Source: Pseudomonadota bacterium (GTDB lineage Bacteria; Pseudomonadota; Gammaproteobacteria; Pseudomonadales; Pseudohongiellaceae). Taken from it: a DNA stretch of 10,659 nucleotides. Under the pieces are notes generated by a model that saw nothing but the letters and a program-made list of their open reading frames with translations, ran no database searches and was not told where the DNA came from. Below are positions 1 through 4,827 of the stretch, in pieces. Made by a program: the position numbers and the translations under genes. The stretch spans positions 1 through 10,659 of the forward strand of contig JADFOC010000041.1 of NCBI GenBank assembly GCA_022563075.1, in the 5' to 3' direction. Positions within the stretch are counted from its first letter, which is position 1. Each line of letters starts with the position of its first letter.

Positions 1-451
1 TAATCTGAACATTGATATGACTGACGCAGGTTACGATGATTTCTTTGCAAGTATCGATGGCCTTGTAATGGGGCGTAACACTTATGACTTTGTTTTTAAT
101 TACTGATCATGGCCTTATGAAGACAAACCAACGTGGGTTTGCACAAGTACTGAACTAGAATCGTTAGAAGGCGCGAATCTCAAAATAGCAAAAACAGCAG
201 ATGAAGTTGTCAATGAAGCAGAGTTAAAGGGTTTAAAGCATCTATGGCTGGTAGGTGGTGGTAAGCTCGCGTCTTCGTTTTTGGGAAGAAGTTTGATAAC
301 TCATTTAAGTATTTCGGAGATGCCAGTCAAACTGGAGTCAGGCATACCGCTCTTTTCAGATCACAAGCTGGAGAAACTTTCAATAGAAAAGACTGAAAGA
401 TTCCAGAAAAAGGGGTTTAAACAATTAGAAATTTCATTACGTAACAAATAA
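1..451 (+). pseudogene. DHFR/RibD C-terminal-domain family protein, 5' truncated by the window, in-frame stop
   Basis: Reading codons from base 2 gives a protein of the dihydrofolate reductase-like RibD_C family. It shows the family marks GLVMGRNTYDF (before the stop), SWPYEDKPTWVCTS, the LWLVGGGKLASSFL nucleotide-binding stretch and SGIPLF. The frame closes at TAA 449-451. It is interrupted by TGA at 104-106, where relatives normally have Gly or another small residue before the Ser-Trp-Pro. One base change (GGA to TGA) would explain it. Past the TGA there is no ATG or GTG in a position to restart a useful domain. The family includes NADPH-dependent reductases of pyrimidine or pterin-like substrates, and the substrate here is unknown. 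The N-terminal start lies outside the window. Family membership is quite secure; inactivation depends on the TGA being real and not a sequencing error. Confidence 0.72.
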
Positions 452-484
452 ACGCTCATGAACAACCATACAAAAGCGTTAGGT
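439..484 (+). other. Candidate attC site 1 (short, degenerate)
   Basis: The element ACGTAAC (439-445) overlaps the end of the DHFR-like frame, and GTTAGGT (478-484) fits the GTTRRRY core exactly. Their outer arms match in 6 of 7 positions when one is reverse-complemented. Inside, AACGCT (451-456) pairs perfectly with AGCGTT (475-480). At about 46 nt it is shorter than usual attC sites, so it may have lost its central part. Confidence 0.45.
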
Positions 485-525
485 GTCACTGACTTTCACA
501 GTAATTTAACCGATATAAATCGCAT

Positions 526-879
526 ATGGCAATTAGTGAATTCGAAATAAAAAGGTGTGAAAGGGAGCTTAAAAAGTTTCTCGAAGTACGACGCCCACCA
601 GCATCTATTCGGCATGAAATTGATTTGAGTTACAGAATTGATGAGCATAGTCAAAGTGTAGAGATTTTTGAAATAAGGCCAGAATGGAAGAACCCATCAG
701 AAAAAATGGAAATCCCAATCGCCAAGAGTACCTATATTAAAACCCAGAAGCGCTGGAAAGTAATGTGGCAGAGACAAGATTTAAAATGGCATGGTTATGA
801 GCCAGTTCCCTATGTAAAATCAATCGAAGAGTTCCTGGCTATAGTCAGTGAAGATCAACTAGGCGCTTTTTTTGGCTAA
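526..879 (+). CDS. DUF3024 family protein
   Basis: This 117-residue protein matches the DUF3024 family by length and layout. It opens with MAISEFEIKRCERELKKF and continues with RRPPASIRHEIDL, SVEIFEIRPEW, KMEIPIAKSTY, a Trp-rich block WKVMWQRQDLKWHGYEP, and a closing IEEFLAIV...FFG. There is no signal peptide or membrane segment, so it should be cytosolic. The biochemical role of the family is unknown. The ATG lies 42 nt after the GTTAGGT core of candidate attC 1. The stop is followed after 2 nt by the left arm of candidate attC 2, a typical cassette layout with one gene filling the cassette. I see no strong Shine-Dalgarno sequence upstream of the ATG, which is common for cassette genes. It looks intact. 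Family call is from memory of the conserved blocks. Confidence 0.85.
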   Translation: MAISEFEIKRCERELKKFLEVRRPPASIRHEIDLSYRIDEHSQSVEIFEIRPEWKNPSEKMEIPIAKSTYIKTQKRWKVMWQRQDLKWHGYEPVPYVKSIEEFLAIVSEDQLGAFFG

Positions 880-881
880 AC

Positions 882-962
882 ACATAACAAGTCAATCAAC
901 TTCGCACGCTAACGACATGCGCCTGACTCAGCAAAGCTGCGCCGGTTATTGAGGCGTATATT
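882..962 (+). other. Candidate attC site 2 with damaged right core
   Basis: The left half ACATAACAAGTCAATCAAC (882-900) and the right half CCGGTTATTGAGGCGTATA (942-960) form the usual attC layout. TCAAT pairs with ATTGA, an unpaired C follows on the left strand as expected for an extrahelical base, and the stem resumes in AA/TT and CGC/GCG. The right core reads GGCGTATAT where GGCGTTATAT is expected, so one T of the GTT crossover triplet appears lost. This is the clearest attC-like site in the window. Confidence 0.6.
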
Positions 963-988
963 TACATCAAAGTTTGAGGATAAAGAAA

Positions 989-1414
989 ATGTCAAAGTCA
1001 GTTGAGAACGTTGCTAGTTGTTTATGCGGTAGCGTTAAAGTACATGTTGCAAACATTGACCCTAAATTCTCAGTTTGCCATTGTGCATCCTGTAGAAAAT
1101 GGGGTGGTGGTCCATTGTTTATGGCGCAATGTGGTACTGATGTGAAATTTGAAGGGGAAGATGCGGTTAAGGAGTATGATTCTTCATCTTGGGCTTCGCG
1201 TGGATTTTGTTCGAATTGTGGTACGCATTTATTCAGTCGTTTTAAGAATGCGGGAAGCTACAACATACCGGTCGGGCTCTTTCCAAATACCGAAGGTTTA
1301 GTTATGAGCATGCAATATTTCAGTGACCTGCGACCTGACTATTATTGCTTTTCAAATGAAACACCTGAAATGACTGAAGCTGAAATTAAAGCCCATTTCG
1401 CTTCGGAGGTTTAG
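989..1414 (+). CDS. GFA family zinc-binding protein (glutathione-dependent formaldehyde-activating enzyme-like)
   Basis: This 141-residue cytosolic protein belongs to the GFA (CENP-V/GFA) family. All seven characteristic cysteines are visible: C11-x-C13, C30-H-C32-x2-C35 and C74-x2-C77-G. By family knowledge they bind two zinc ions, one structural and one in the active-site region. The founding member makes S-hydroxymethylglutathione from formaldehyde and glutathione, but most relatives, including short stand-alone ones like this, have no proven substrate. I chose ATG 989 because GAGGAT (976-981) is a good ribosome site 7 nt upstream; a TTG at 974 would place that site inside the gene. The start is about 27 nt after the damaged core of candidate attC 2, and a left attC arm follows the stop within a few bases. 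GFA genes are common integron cassettes. Confidence 0.87.
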   Translation: MSKSVENVASCLCGSVKVHVANIDPKFSVCHCASCRKWGGGPLFMAQCGTDVKFEGEDAVKEYDSSSWASRGFCSNCGTHLFSRFKNAGSYNIPVGLFPNTEGLVMSMQYFSDLRPDYYCFSNETPEMTEAEIKAHFASEV

Positions 1415-1418
1415 GCAA

Positions 1419-1440
1419 ATATAACAAAGTGCTCAAGCAA
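1419..1440 (+). other. Candidate attC half-site 3 (left arm only)
   Basis: ATATAACAAAGTGCTCAAGC (1419-1438) starts 5 nt after the GFA stop and looks like the left arm of an attC site (compare the left arm at 882-900). No matching right arm follows: the sequence passes within about a dozen bases into VOC-family coding sequence. A deletion that removed the right arm and the 5' part of the next gene would explain this. Confidence 0.4.
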
Positions 1441-1441
1441 G

Positions 1442-1582
1442 AATGAATTTACTCCGAAAAAATTGACCCCTCCTCATGATGAGGGGTTCGGAATGGTTGC
1501 TTCCTACGAGGATCCAGAGGGCAATCAGTTTGAAGTTGTTGAGCTAAGCTATGAATTTGGGAGCGACCAACCAACAGTTTAA
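1442..1582 (+). pseudogene. VOC (glyoxalase/bleomycin resistance) family C-terminal remnant
   Basis: Forty-six codons ending at TAA 1580-1582 read as the last strands of a VOC-family domain, with FTPKKLTPPHDEGFGMVASY followed by EDPEGNQFEVVEL. The DPEGN-x-x-E pattern is the hallmark end of this fold, and its final Glu is normally a metal ligand. A complete single-domain VOC protein has about 120 to 140 residues, so over half is missing at the 5' end. No start codon or ribosome site is associated with it. The frame is the same as that of the GFA gene and is closed off upstream by the GFA stop TAG (1412-1414). A half attC-like arm lies directly upstream, which suggests a deletion fused that arm to the interior of a VOC cassette. 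Confidence 0.6.
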
Positions 1583-1654
1583 AACAGGATCAACCACGGT
1601 GTGGCTTGCCTGGTGACAAAGGTGTTAGCGCTTCAGCTTAATGCGACGTTGGTG
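1566..1654 (+). other. Candidate attC site 4 (degenerate)
   Basis: ACCAAC (1566-1571), inside the last codons of the VOC remnant, pairs perfectly with GTTGGT (1648-1653). Inner arms CAGTTTAAAAC (1575-1585) and GCTTAATGC (1636-1644) pair imperfectly. Overlap of the left arm with the gene end, and a new gene starting 7 nt after the right core, fit a cassette boundary. The pairing is weak enough to be chance. Confidence 0.35.
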
Positions 1655-1660
1655 AGCCAA

Positions 1661-1945
1661 ATGAAATTTCTGCCAATAATTATCTTCGTAGTTTTCTCAA
1701 CTGGCTGCGACTTCAATCGTGAAGAAGTGATATCTGAAGAGGCTCGGGAAGAAAACGATGTGCTTATCGACAGTTTCAGGATGAGAAATGCTGAAATCAT
1801 GCAAGACATCATCTCGGAACTGGTTAAGAACAACATCCAACACTGGGTCAATGAGGATGGGTCAGTTAGCTTTCTCTCATCTGACACCGAAATGGTTGAC
1901 CGAATAGGCATGGAGGCGATAGGCCTGTACGCTGCTAGAAATTGA
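1661..1945 (+). CDS. Small predicted lipoprotein, cassette-type hypothetical
   Basis: I do not recognise the family. From ATG 1661 the product has 94 residues. It has a hydrophobic signal peptide MKFLPIIIFVVFSTGC with a plausible lipobox ending at Cys16, followed by Asp at +2, which in enterobacteria favours retention in the inner membrane. The mature part is acidic and probably helical (EEVISEEAREEND), then NNIQHWVNEDGSVSFLSSD, a pattern seen in short proteins that sense or bind through a small alpha/beta fold; no function follows from that. A GTG at 1601 would put 20 extra residues before the signal peptide and run through candidate attC 4, so 1661 is preferred; GGTGAG (1651-1656) can serve as its ribosome site. 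No attC-like sequence follows the stop, and the minus-strand methyltransferase gene ends 18 nt further on. Confidence 0.6.
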   Translation: MKFLPIIIFVVFSTGCDFNREEVISEEAREENDVLIDSFRMRNAEIMQDIISELVKNNIQHWVNEDGSVSFLSSDTEMVDRIGMEAIGLYAARN

Positions 1946-1963
1946 AGATGACATCGCCCGGCA

Positions 1964-2569
1964 CTAATTTCCAGTTTTCTTCCAAACCAAAAACTGATTA
2001 TTAGCCGGCATGGCGTTGTCTTCGATGAACTCCAAACCTGCGCCTTCAGCAAGTTTCATAACCCATTCAAAATCCCGAACCCCGCTGACGGGATCTCTCT
2101 GCTTAAGCCATAGATCGAAGCGAGCATTACTCTCGGTGGTAAAGTCGCCGCCATATTTGAACGGGCCATAGACCAATAACAATCCATTCTCTTGTAGCTG
2201 TCTTCCTACCCCGGCGAAGAAATTCTCCACGGAATCTGCCGACATGATGTGCAAACTATTCGCGCTGTAAATGGCATTGCTTTTTGCGCAATTCCAATGT
2301 GCCTGATTCACATCGAGCGCAATGGCCGAGGGAAGATTGTGCAGTTGGGCGGCGGCGATGCGCAGGTTAAGACTATCCACATCGGACGGTGTGTCGGAGC
2401 ACTGCCAGAGCCAATTGGGGAAATGCTCGGCGAAATACACCGCGTGTTGGCCAGTGCCGGCCCCTATTTCCAGCACAGAATCACTGACGGCCAAATGCGT
2501 CGCCAATAGGTCGAGAATAACTTGTTTATTGTTCTCGCAGGCTTGGCTGAAGGGGAGAGGATTATTCAT
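1964..2569 (-). CDS. DUF938 family SAM-dependent methyltransferase
   Basis: This 201-residue cytosolic protein has the full length and order of the DUF938 class I methyltransferase family. It begins with FSQACENNKQVIL and has the SAM-binding loop VLEIGAGTGQHAVYFA (residues 32-47). WQCSDTPSDVDSLNLRI, where an acidic residue should contact the SAM ribose, follows, then LHIMSADSVENFFAGVGRQL, LLLVYGPFKYGGDFTTESNA and the end block DFEWVMKLAEGAGL. The methyl acceptor of the family is unknown. The gene lies 44 nt downstream of yaaA on the same strand with no visible terminator between, so co-transcription is likely. No strong Shine-Dalgarno is seen before the ATG. Its stop lies 18 nt from the stop of the lipoprotein gene on the other strand, marking the boundary between core-like DNA and the cassette remnant. 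Confidence 0.88.
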   Translation of the reverse strand: MNNPLPFSQACENNKQVILDLLATHLAVSDSVLEIGAGTGQHAVYFAEHFPNWLWQCSDTPSDVDSLNLRIAAAQLHNLPSAIALDVNQAHWNCAKSNAIYSANSLHIMSADSVENFFAGVGRQLQENGLLLVYGPFKYGGDFTTESNARFDLWLKQRDPVSGVRDFEWVMKLAEGAGLEFIEDNAMPANNQFLVWKKTGN

Positions 2570-2613
2570 CGCAGCGAAATAATCATGTAATCGAGCGGGC
2601 CATACCGTGCCGC

Positions 2614-3387
2614 TTAAGCTTGTTTGCGCAGAAACACTAACTTGGAAGCGGTGGAATCAGATTCACTGAAACGATAGCCATCTACAGCAAATTCTTTCAG
2701 CCTGGCCGCGGCGGTAATTCTGTTTTTAATGACAAAAGCCGTCATAGAACCACGTGCCTTCTTGGCAAAGAAACCAAGCACACGGTATTTCCCGCCGGAA
2801 AAATCCTTAAATATCGGCGTGATTACCTCGGCATTCAGTTCCTTGGGTTTGATGGCGCTAAAGTATTCCTTGGAGGCCAGATTAACCAGCACCGGTTTCT
2901 TCTCGGCGGCCAATAAGCCATTCAAATTTTGGGTCAGCTTGCCGTCCCAAAACGCATACAGATTCCTGCCTTTCTTGTTGTTAAATCTCGACCCCATCTC
3001 CAGGCGGTAGGGCTGCATTAGATCCAGTGGGCGTAGCAGTCCATACAGGCCCGATAATATTCGCAGGTGCTTCTGGGCGAAGTTAAGATCGGCCGTGGTA
3101 AATTGTTCCGCCTGAAGACCAATGTAAACATCGCCCTTAAAGGCAAAAATCGCCTGCTTGGAATTTTTCAAATCGAAGGGAGTATGCCAATTCTGGTAGC
3201 GCTGGTGGTTCAGCTCACCAAGCTTGCTACTGATGTGCATCAATTCAGACAGATCCTCCGGCTGCAACTTTTGCAGTTCAGTCACCAATTCATTGGCTTC
3301 TCGCAAATACGAGGGCTCGGTGAATTTGCGTGTTTTAGCAGGCGATGCAAAATCGAGCGACTTGGCAGGGGAGACAACAATTAGCAT
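2614..3387 (-). CDS. yaaA: Peroxide stress protein YaaA (UPF0246)
   Basis: The 257-residue product matches YaaA over its whole length. It opens with the invariant MLIVVSPAKSLDF, and carries FKGDVYIGLQAEQF, the family signature LSGLYGLLRPLDLMQPYRLE (residues 111-130) and LVNLASKEYFSAI, with the basic KKARGSMTAFVIKNRI near the C-terminus. In E. coli YaaA is induced by hydrogen peroxide through OxyR and limits oxidative damage by keeping free intracellular iron low; it has been reported to bind unusual DNA structures. Both properties are known of the family, not visible here. It is the promoter-proximal gene of a likely pair with the DUF938 methyltransferase. AAGAGAAA about 8 nt upstream of the ATG is the only ribosome-site candidate. 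I cannot identify an OxyR site in the upstream sequence by eye. Confidence 0.95.
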   Translation of the reverse strand: MLIVVSPAKSLDFASPAKTRKFTEPSYLREANELVTELQKLQPEDLSELMHISSKLGELNHQRYQNWHTPFDLKNSKQAIFAFKGDVYIGLQAEQFTTADLNFAQKHLRILSGLYGLLRPLDLMQPYRLEMGSRFNNKKGRNLYAFWDGKLTQNLNGLLAAEKKPVLVNLASKEYFSAIKPKELNAEVITPIFKDFSGGKYRVLGFFAKKARGSMTAFVIKNRITAAARLKEFAVDGYRFSESDSTASKLVFLRKQA

Positions 3388-3441
3388 AGCGGTATTTCTC
3401 TTCTATTACTTTTCTTGGCTGTTTTCTAAGCAGGTTGGATG

Positions 3442-3484
3442 GCTGGGTTAATCCTGATTCTCGTCGTCCTGCTACCAACCCAGC
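3442..3484. repeat. 8-bp perfect inverted repeat, 27-nt spacer
   Basis: GCTGGGTT (3442-3449) and AACCCAGC (3477-3484) are perfect inverted copies. The spacer is long and there is no following T-run on either strand, so an intrinsic terminator is unlikely. It could be a protein-binding site upstream of yaaA or chance. Confidence 0.3.
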
Positions 3485-3778
3485 GGCGTCGAAGCATCAT
3501 CAGGAGCATACACGTTGCCAGTGTACCAAACTGGATCGGGATATTCAGCGATAGCCTGGTTAAGAAGTGCTTCGATGATTTGAAAACCGCATGCTCTAGA
3601 CCGAAGTGAGGTGCATCGGCGTATCCAGTATGCCATCCAACATTTCGATGGCGACTTCGACCAACCAACAAGCTGTGAAGACGATCCAAAAATCCGGCTT
3701 CAAGCCTTTCACAACCAGACTCTGTCGCAGGATTGATTCCAGCAAGAAAGTGAATTTCGGCGCTGGACTCTGGCGAAG
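3472..3778 (-). pseudogene. Possible degraded gene, two frames joined by a shift near 3596-3600
   Basis: On the minus strand one frame is open from 3778 down to a TAG at 3596-3598 and reads like natural protein, for example KFTFLLESILRQSLVVKGLK, then DFWIVFTACWLVEVAIEMLD and GILDTPMHL. A second frame then runs from about 3600 to a TAG at 3472-3474 and reads GFQIIEALLNQAIAEYPDPV followed by WYTGNVYAPDDASTPLGW. The two frames differ by one register, so a frameshift near the TCTAGA at 3595-3600 would join them. Neither has a clear start with a ribosome site, and I recognise no family. The more protein-like composition, compared with the longer 118-codon frame, is a subjective judgement. The alternative is plain non-coding DNA. 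Confidence 0.25.
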
Positions 3779-3855
3779 TCACCCAATTCCTTATGCTGGC
3801 TTTATCAATTAAACTAGCCTGTCAGTTCAACCAATCACTCGACACGGGCTCGGTT

Positions 3856-4218
3856 ATGCTTGAGCGCTTACAAGTAGTTGCTGGTTTCTTAGCTTACTTC
3901 CGCTACCTATTCATCGTTCTAGGGCTGTTCTTCCTGGCACTGTTCGTACTCAGTCTTTTCGAAACTCGCTGGTTGGCAGGGGATGGCATGCTGATTCCAT
4001 CGATCATTGGATTTTGTTGGGTGACTACTCTTTATAGCTTTGCCACCCTGTTCGCGAACGTTCCCGCGAAGCCAGTAGCGCCAGTCGGCATTCGCGTTCG
4101 ATTCTCTATTTGGCTGAGGCGCTCCGGGCTGTGGCTGATTGCTGTACTCATGCTTTCACTCAGTCTCGCCGTGCTTGTGCTCAGCTTCGAATTGCTGCGA
4201 ACCTGGTCGATGCCCTAA
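3856..4218 (+). CDS. Small integral membrane protein of unknown function
   Basis: I do not recognise this family. From ATG 3856 the product has 120 residues with three predicted membrane helices: residues about 11-34 (FRYLFIVLGLFFLALFVLSL), about 45-68 (MLIPSIIGFCWVTTLYSFAT) and about 90-115 (LWLIAVLMLSLSLAVLVLSF). A basic segment, RVRFSIWLRR, precedes the third helix, which places that loop in the cytoplasm. An upstream ATG at 3793 would add 21 residues with no clear role, and neither start has a convincing ribosome site, so the start is uncertain. The gene stands alone between the gene-poor stretch and the TRAP operon, 99 nt upstream of dctQ on the same strand. A link to the transporter is possible by position only. 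Its hydrophobic, periodic composition makes it a real gene in my view. Confidence 0.65.
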   Translation: MLERLQVVAGFLAYFRYLFIVLGLFFLALFVLSLFETRWLAGDGMLIPSIIGFCWVTTLYSFATLFANVPAKPVAPVGIRVRFSIWLRRSGLWLIAVLMLSLSLAVLVLSFELLRTWSMP

Positions 4219-4317
4219 GCCAATCACCGCAATACCCCTCGCGGCGTCTGGGTGTGGCATTGCTCTATGCAATAATGTGCGATTGAATGATTTCAGTCAT
4301 TTAACCGAGAACGAATA

Positions 4318-4827
4318 ATGTATCTGGCAAGGATTTCGGCTGGGATTGATAAAATCACCGATTTCATCGGCAGGGCTGTTTCCTGGATGACGGTGGCGAT
4401 GGTCCTGGTAATGGTGCTGATCGTCACCCTGCGTTATGTCTTCCAATTTGGCTCGATCGCCCTGCAGGAAACGGTGATGTACCTTAACGCACTAATATTT
4501 ACGCTTGGTGCGGCCTATACCCTTAAGGAACAGGGTCATGTGCGAGTGGATATTTTTTATAGCCGGTTCAGCGTGCGCAACCAGGCATGGGTAGATTTGG
4601 TCGGAGCCCTGGTTTTTCTCTTGCCCTGTTGTGGATTCATTATCCTGACCAGCTGGGACTATGTCAGCGTAGCCTGGCGTATTAAGGAAAGCTCGCTAGA
4701 AATGAGTGGCTTGCCTTTCGTCTATTTGCTCAAGGCAACGATTATCGTTCTCGCGAGCTTGCTGATAATTCAGGGCTTCTCGGAAATTCTCAAGTCAATC
4801 ATCAAGATTCGACAGAGGACTCCTTAG
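4318..4827 (+). CDS. dctQ: TRAP transporter small permease subunit (DctQ)
   Basis: This 169-residue inner-membrane protein is the small subunit of a tripartite ATP-independent periplasmic (TRAP) transporter. Four membrane helices are visible: about 19-38 (VSWMTVAMVLVMVLIVTLRY), 50-66 (LQETVMYLNALIFTLGAAYT), 92-113 (WVDLVGALVFLLPCCGFIIL) and 136-157. Family marks are LRYVFQFG, the helix LQETVMYLNALIFTLGAAYT, KEQGHVRVDIFYSRFS and the Ser-Leu-Glu-x-Ser-Gly-Leu-Pro patch before the last helix. It pairs with DctM to form the transport unit that accepts substrate from the binding protein. Its stop overlaps the GTG start of dctM by one base (TAGTG). Upstream, a short perfect repeat ATTGC-N5-GCAAT at 4259-4273 lies where an operator could sit, but this is weak. 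The ribosome site (around CGAGAACG) is poor. Confidence 0.92.
   Translation: MYLARISAGIDKITDFIGRAVSWMTVAMVLVMVLIVTLRYVFQFGSIALQETVMYLNALIFTLGAAYTLKEQGHVRVDIFYSRFSVRNQAWVDLVGALVFLLPCCGFIILTSWDYVSVAWRIKESSLEMSGLPFVYLLKATIIVLASLLIIQGFSEILKSIIKIRQRTP

Larger units (their letters stand above)
1..1945 (+). mobile_element. Probable integron gene-cassette remnant array, no integrase in view
   Basis: Five short genes or gene remnants from unrelated families lie head to tail on one strand, each preceded or followed by a short imperfect inverted repeat of attC type. The left-hand elements resemble RYYYAAC (439-445, 882-888, 1419-1425, 1566-1571) and the right-hand elements resemble GTTRRRY (478-484, about 956-962, 1648-1654). 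DUF3024, GFA, VOC and DHFR-like genes are frequent cargo of chromosomal cassette arrays. The region is more AT-rich than the genes to its right and ends abruptly before the minus-strand methyltransferase. I see no integrase, attI site or cassette promoter, so this may be an isolated cluster of attC sites or the edge of a longer array to the left. The array reading is an inference from combined weak signals. Confidence 0.55.
3388..3855. other. Stretch of 468 bp without an intact gene
   Basis: This interval must contain the yaaA promoter (minus strand, near 3388-3450) and possibly that of the membrane-protein gene to the right, but I cannot point to clear -35/-10 pairs. It includes an 8-bp perfect inverted repeat and two out-of-phase minus-strand frames that look like a decayed gene, listed separately. 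Open frames of 118 codons (minus, 3426-3782) and 68 codons (plus, 3606-3812) cover it, but their translations are rich in Arg, Ser and His and have no recognisable pattern. Confidence 0.6.

Noticed and set aside
104..106. TGA as a selenocysteine codon
   Set aside because: The family has no Cys or Sec at this point, no stem-loop typical of a SECIS element stands out just after it, and a GGA to TGA change is simpler.
1467..1486. CCCCTC / GAGGGG hairpin followed on the minus strand by a T-run (possible terminator)
   Set aside because: The sequence codes for the VOC remnant in frame, and there is no minus-strand gene upstream of it that it could serve directly; the nearest one ends at 1964.
1..1945. 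Phage or toxin-antitoxin island reading of the left region
   Set aside because: No integrase, phage structural, toxin or antitoxin gene is recognisable; the gene families and flanking repeats fit cassettes better.
1633..2052. 139-codon minus-strand open frame across the lipoprotein gene
   Set aside because: It overlaps both the lipoprotein gene in antisense and the end of the DUF938 gene, and its translation is rich in Ser and Thr, as expected of a shadow frame.
3426..3782. 118-codon minus-strand open frame
   Set aside because: The translation is rich in Arg, His and Ser without a recognisable pattern, and two shorter frames over the same DNA look more like protein.
4259..4273. ATTGC-N5-GCAAT as an operator for dctQM
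   Set aside because: Five-base arms are short enough to be chance, and no regulator gene is nearby.
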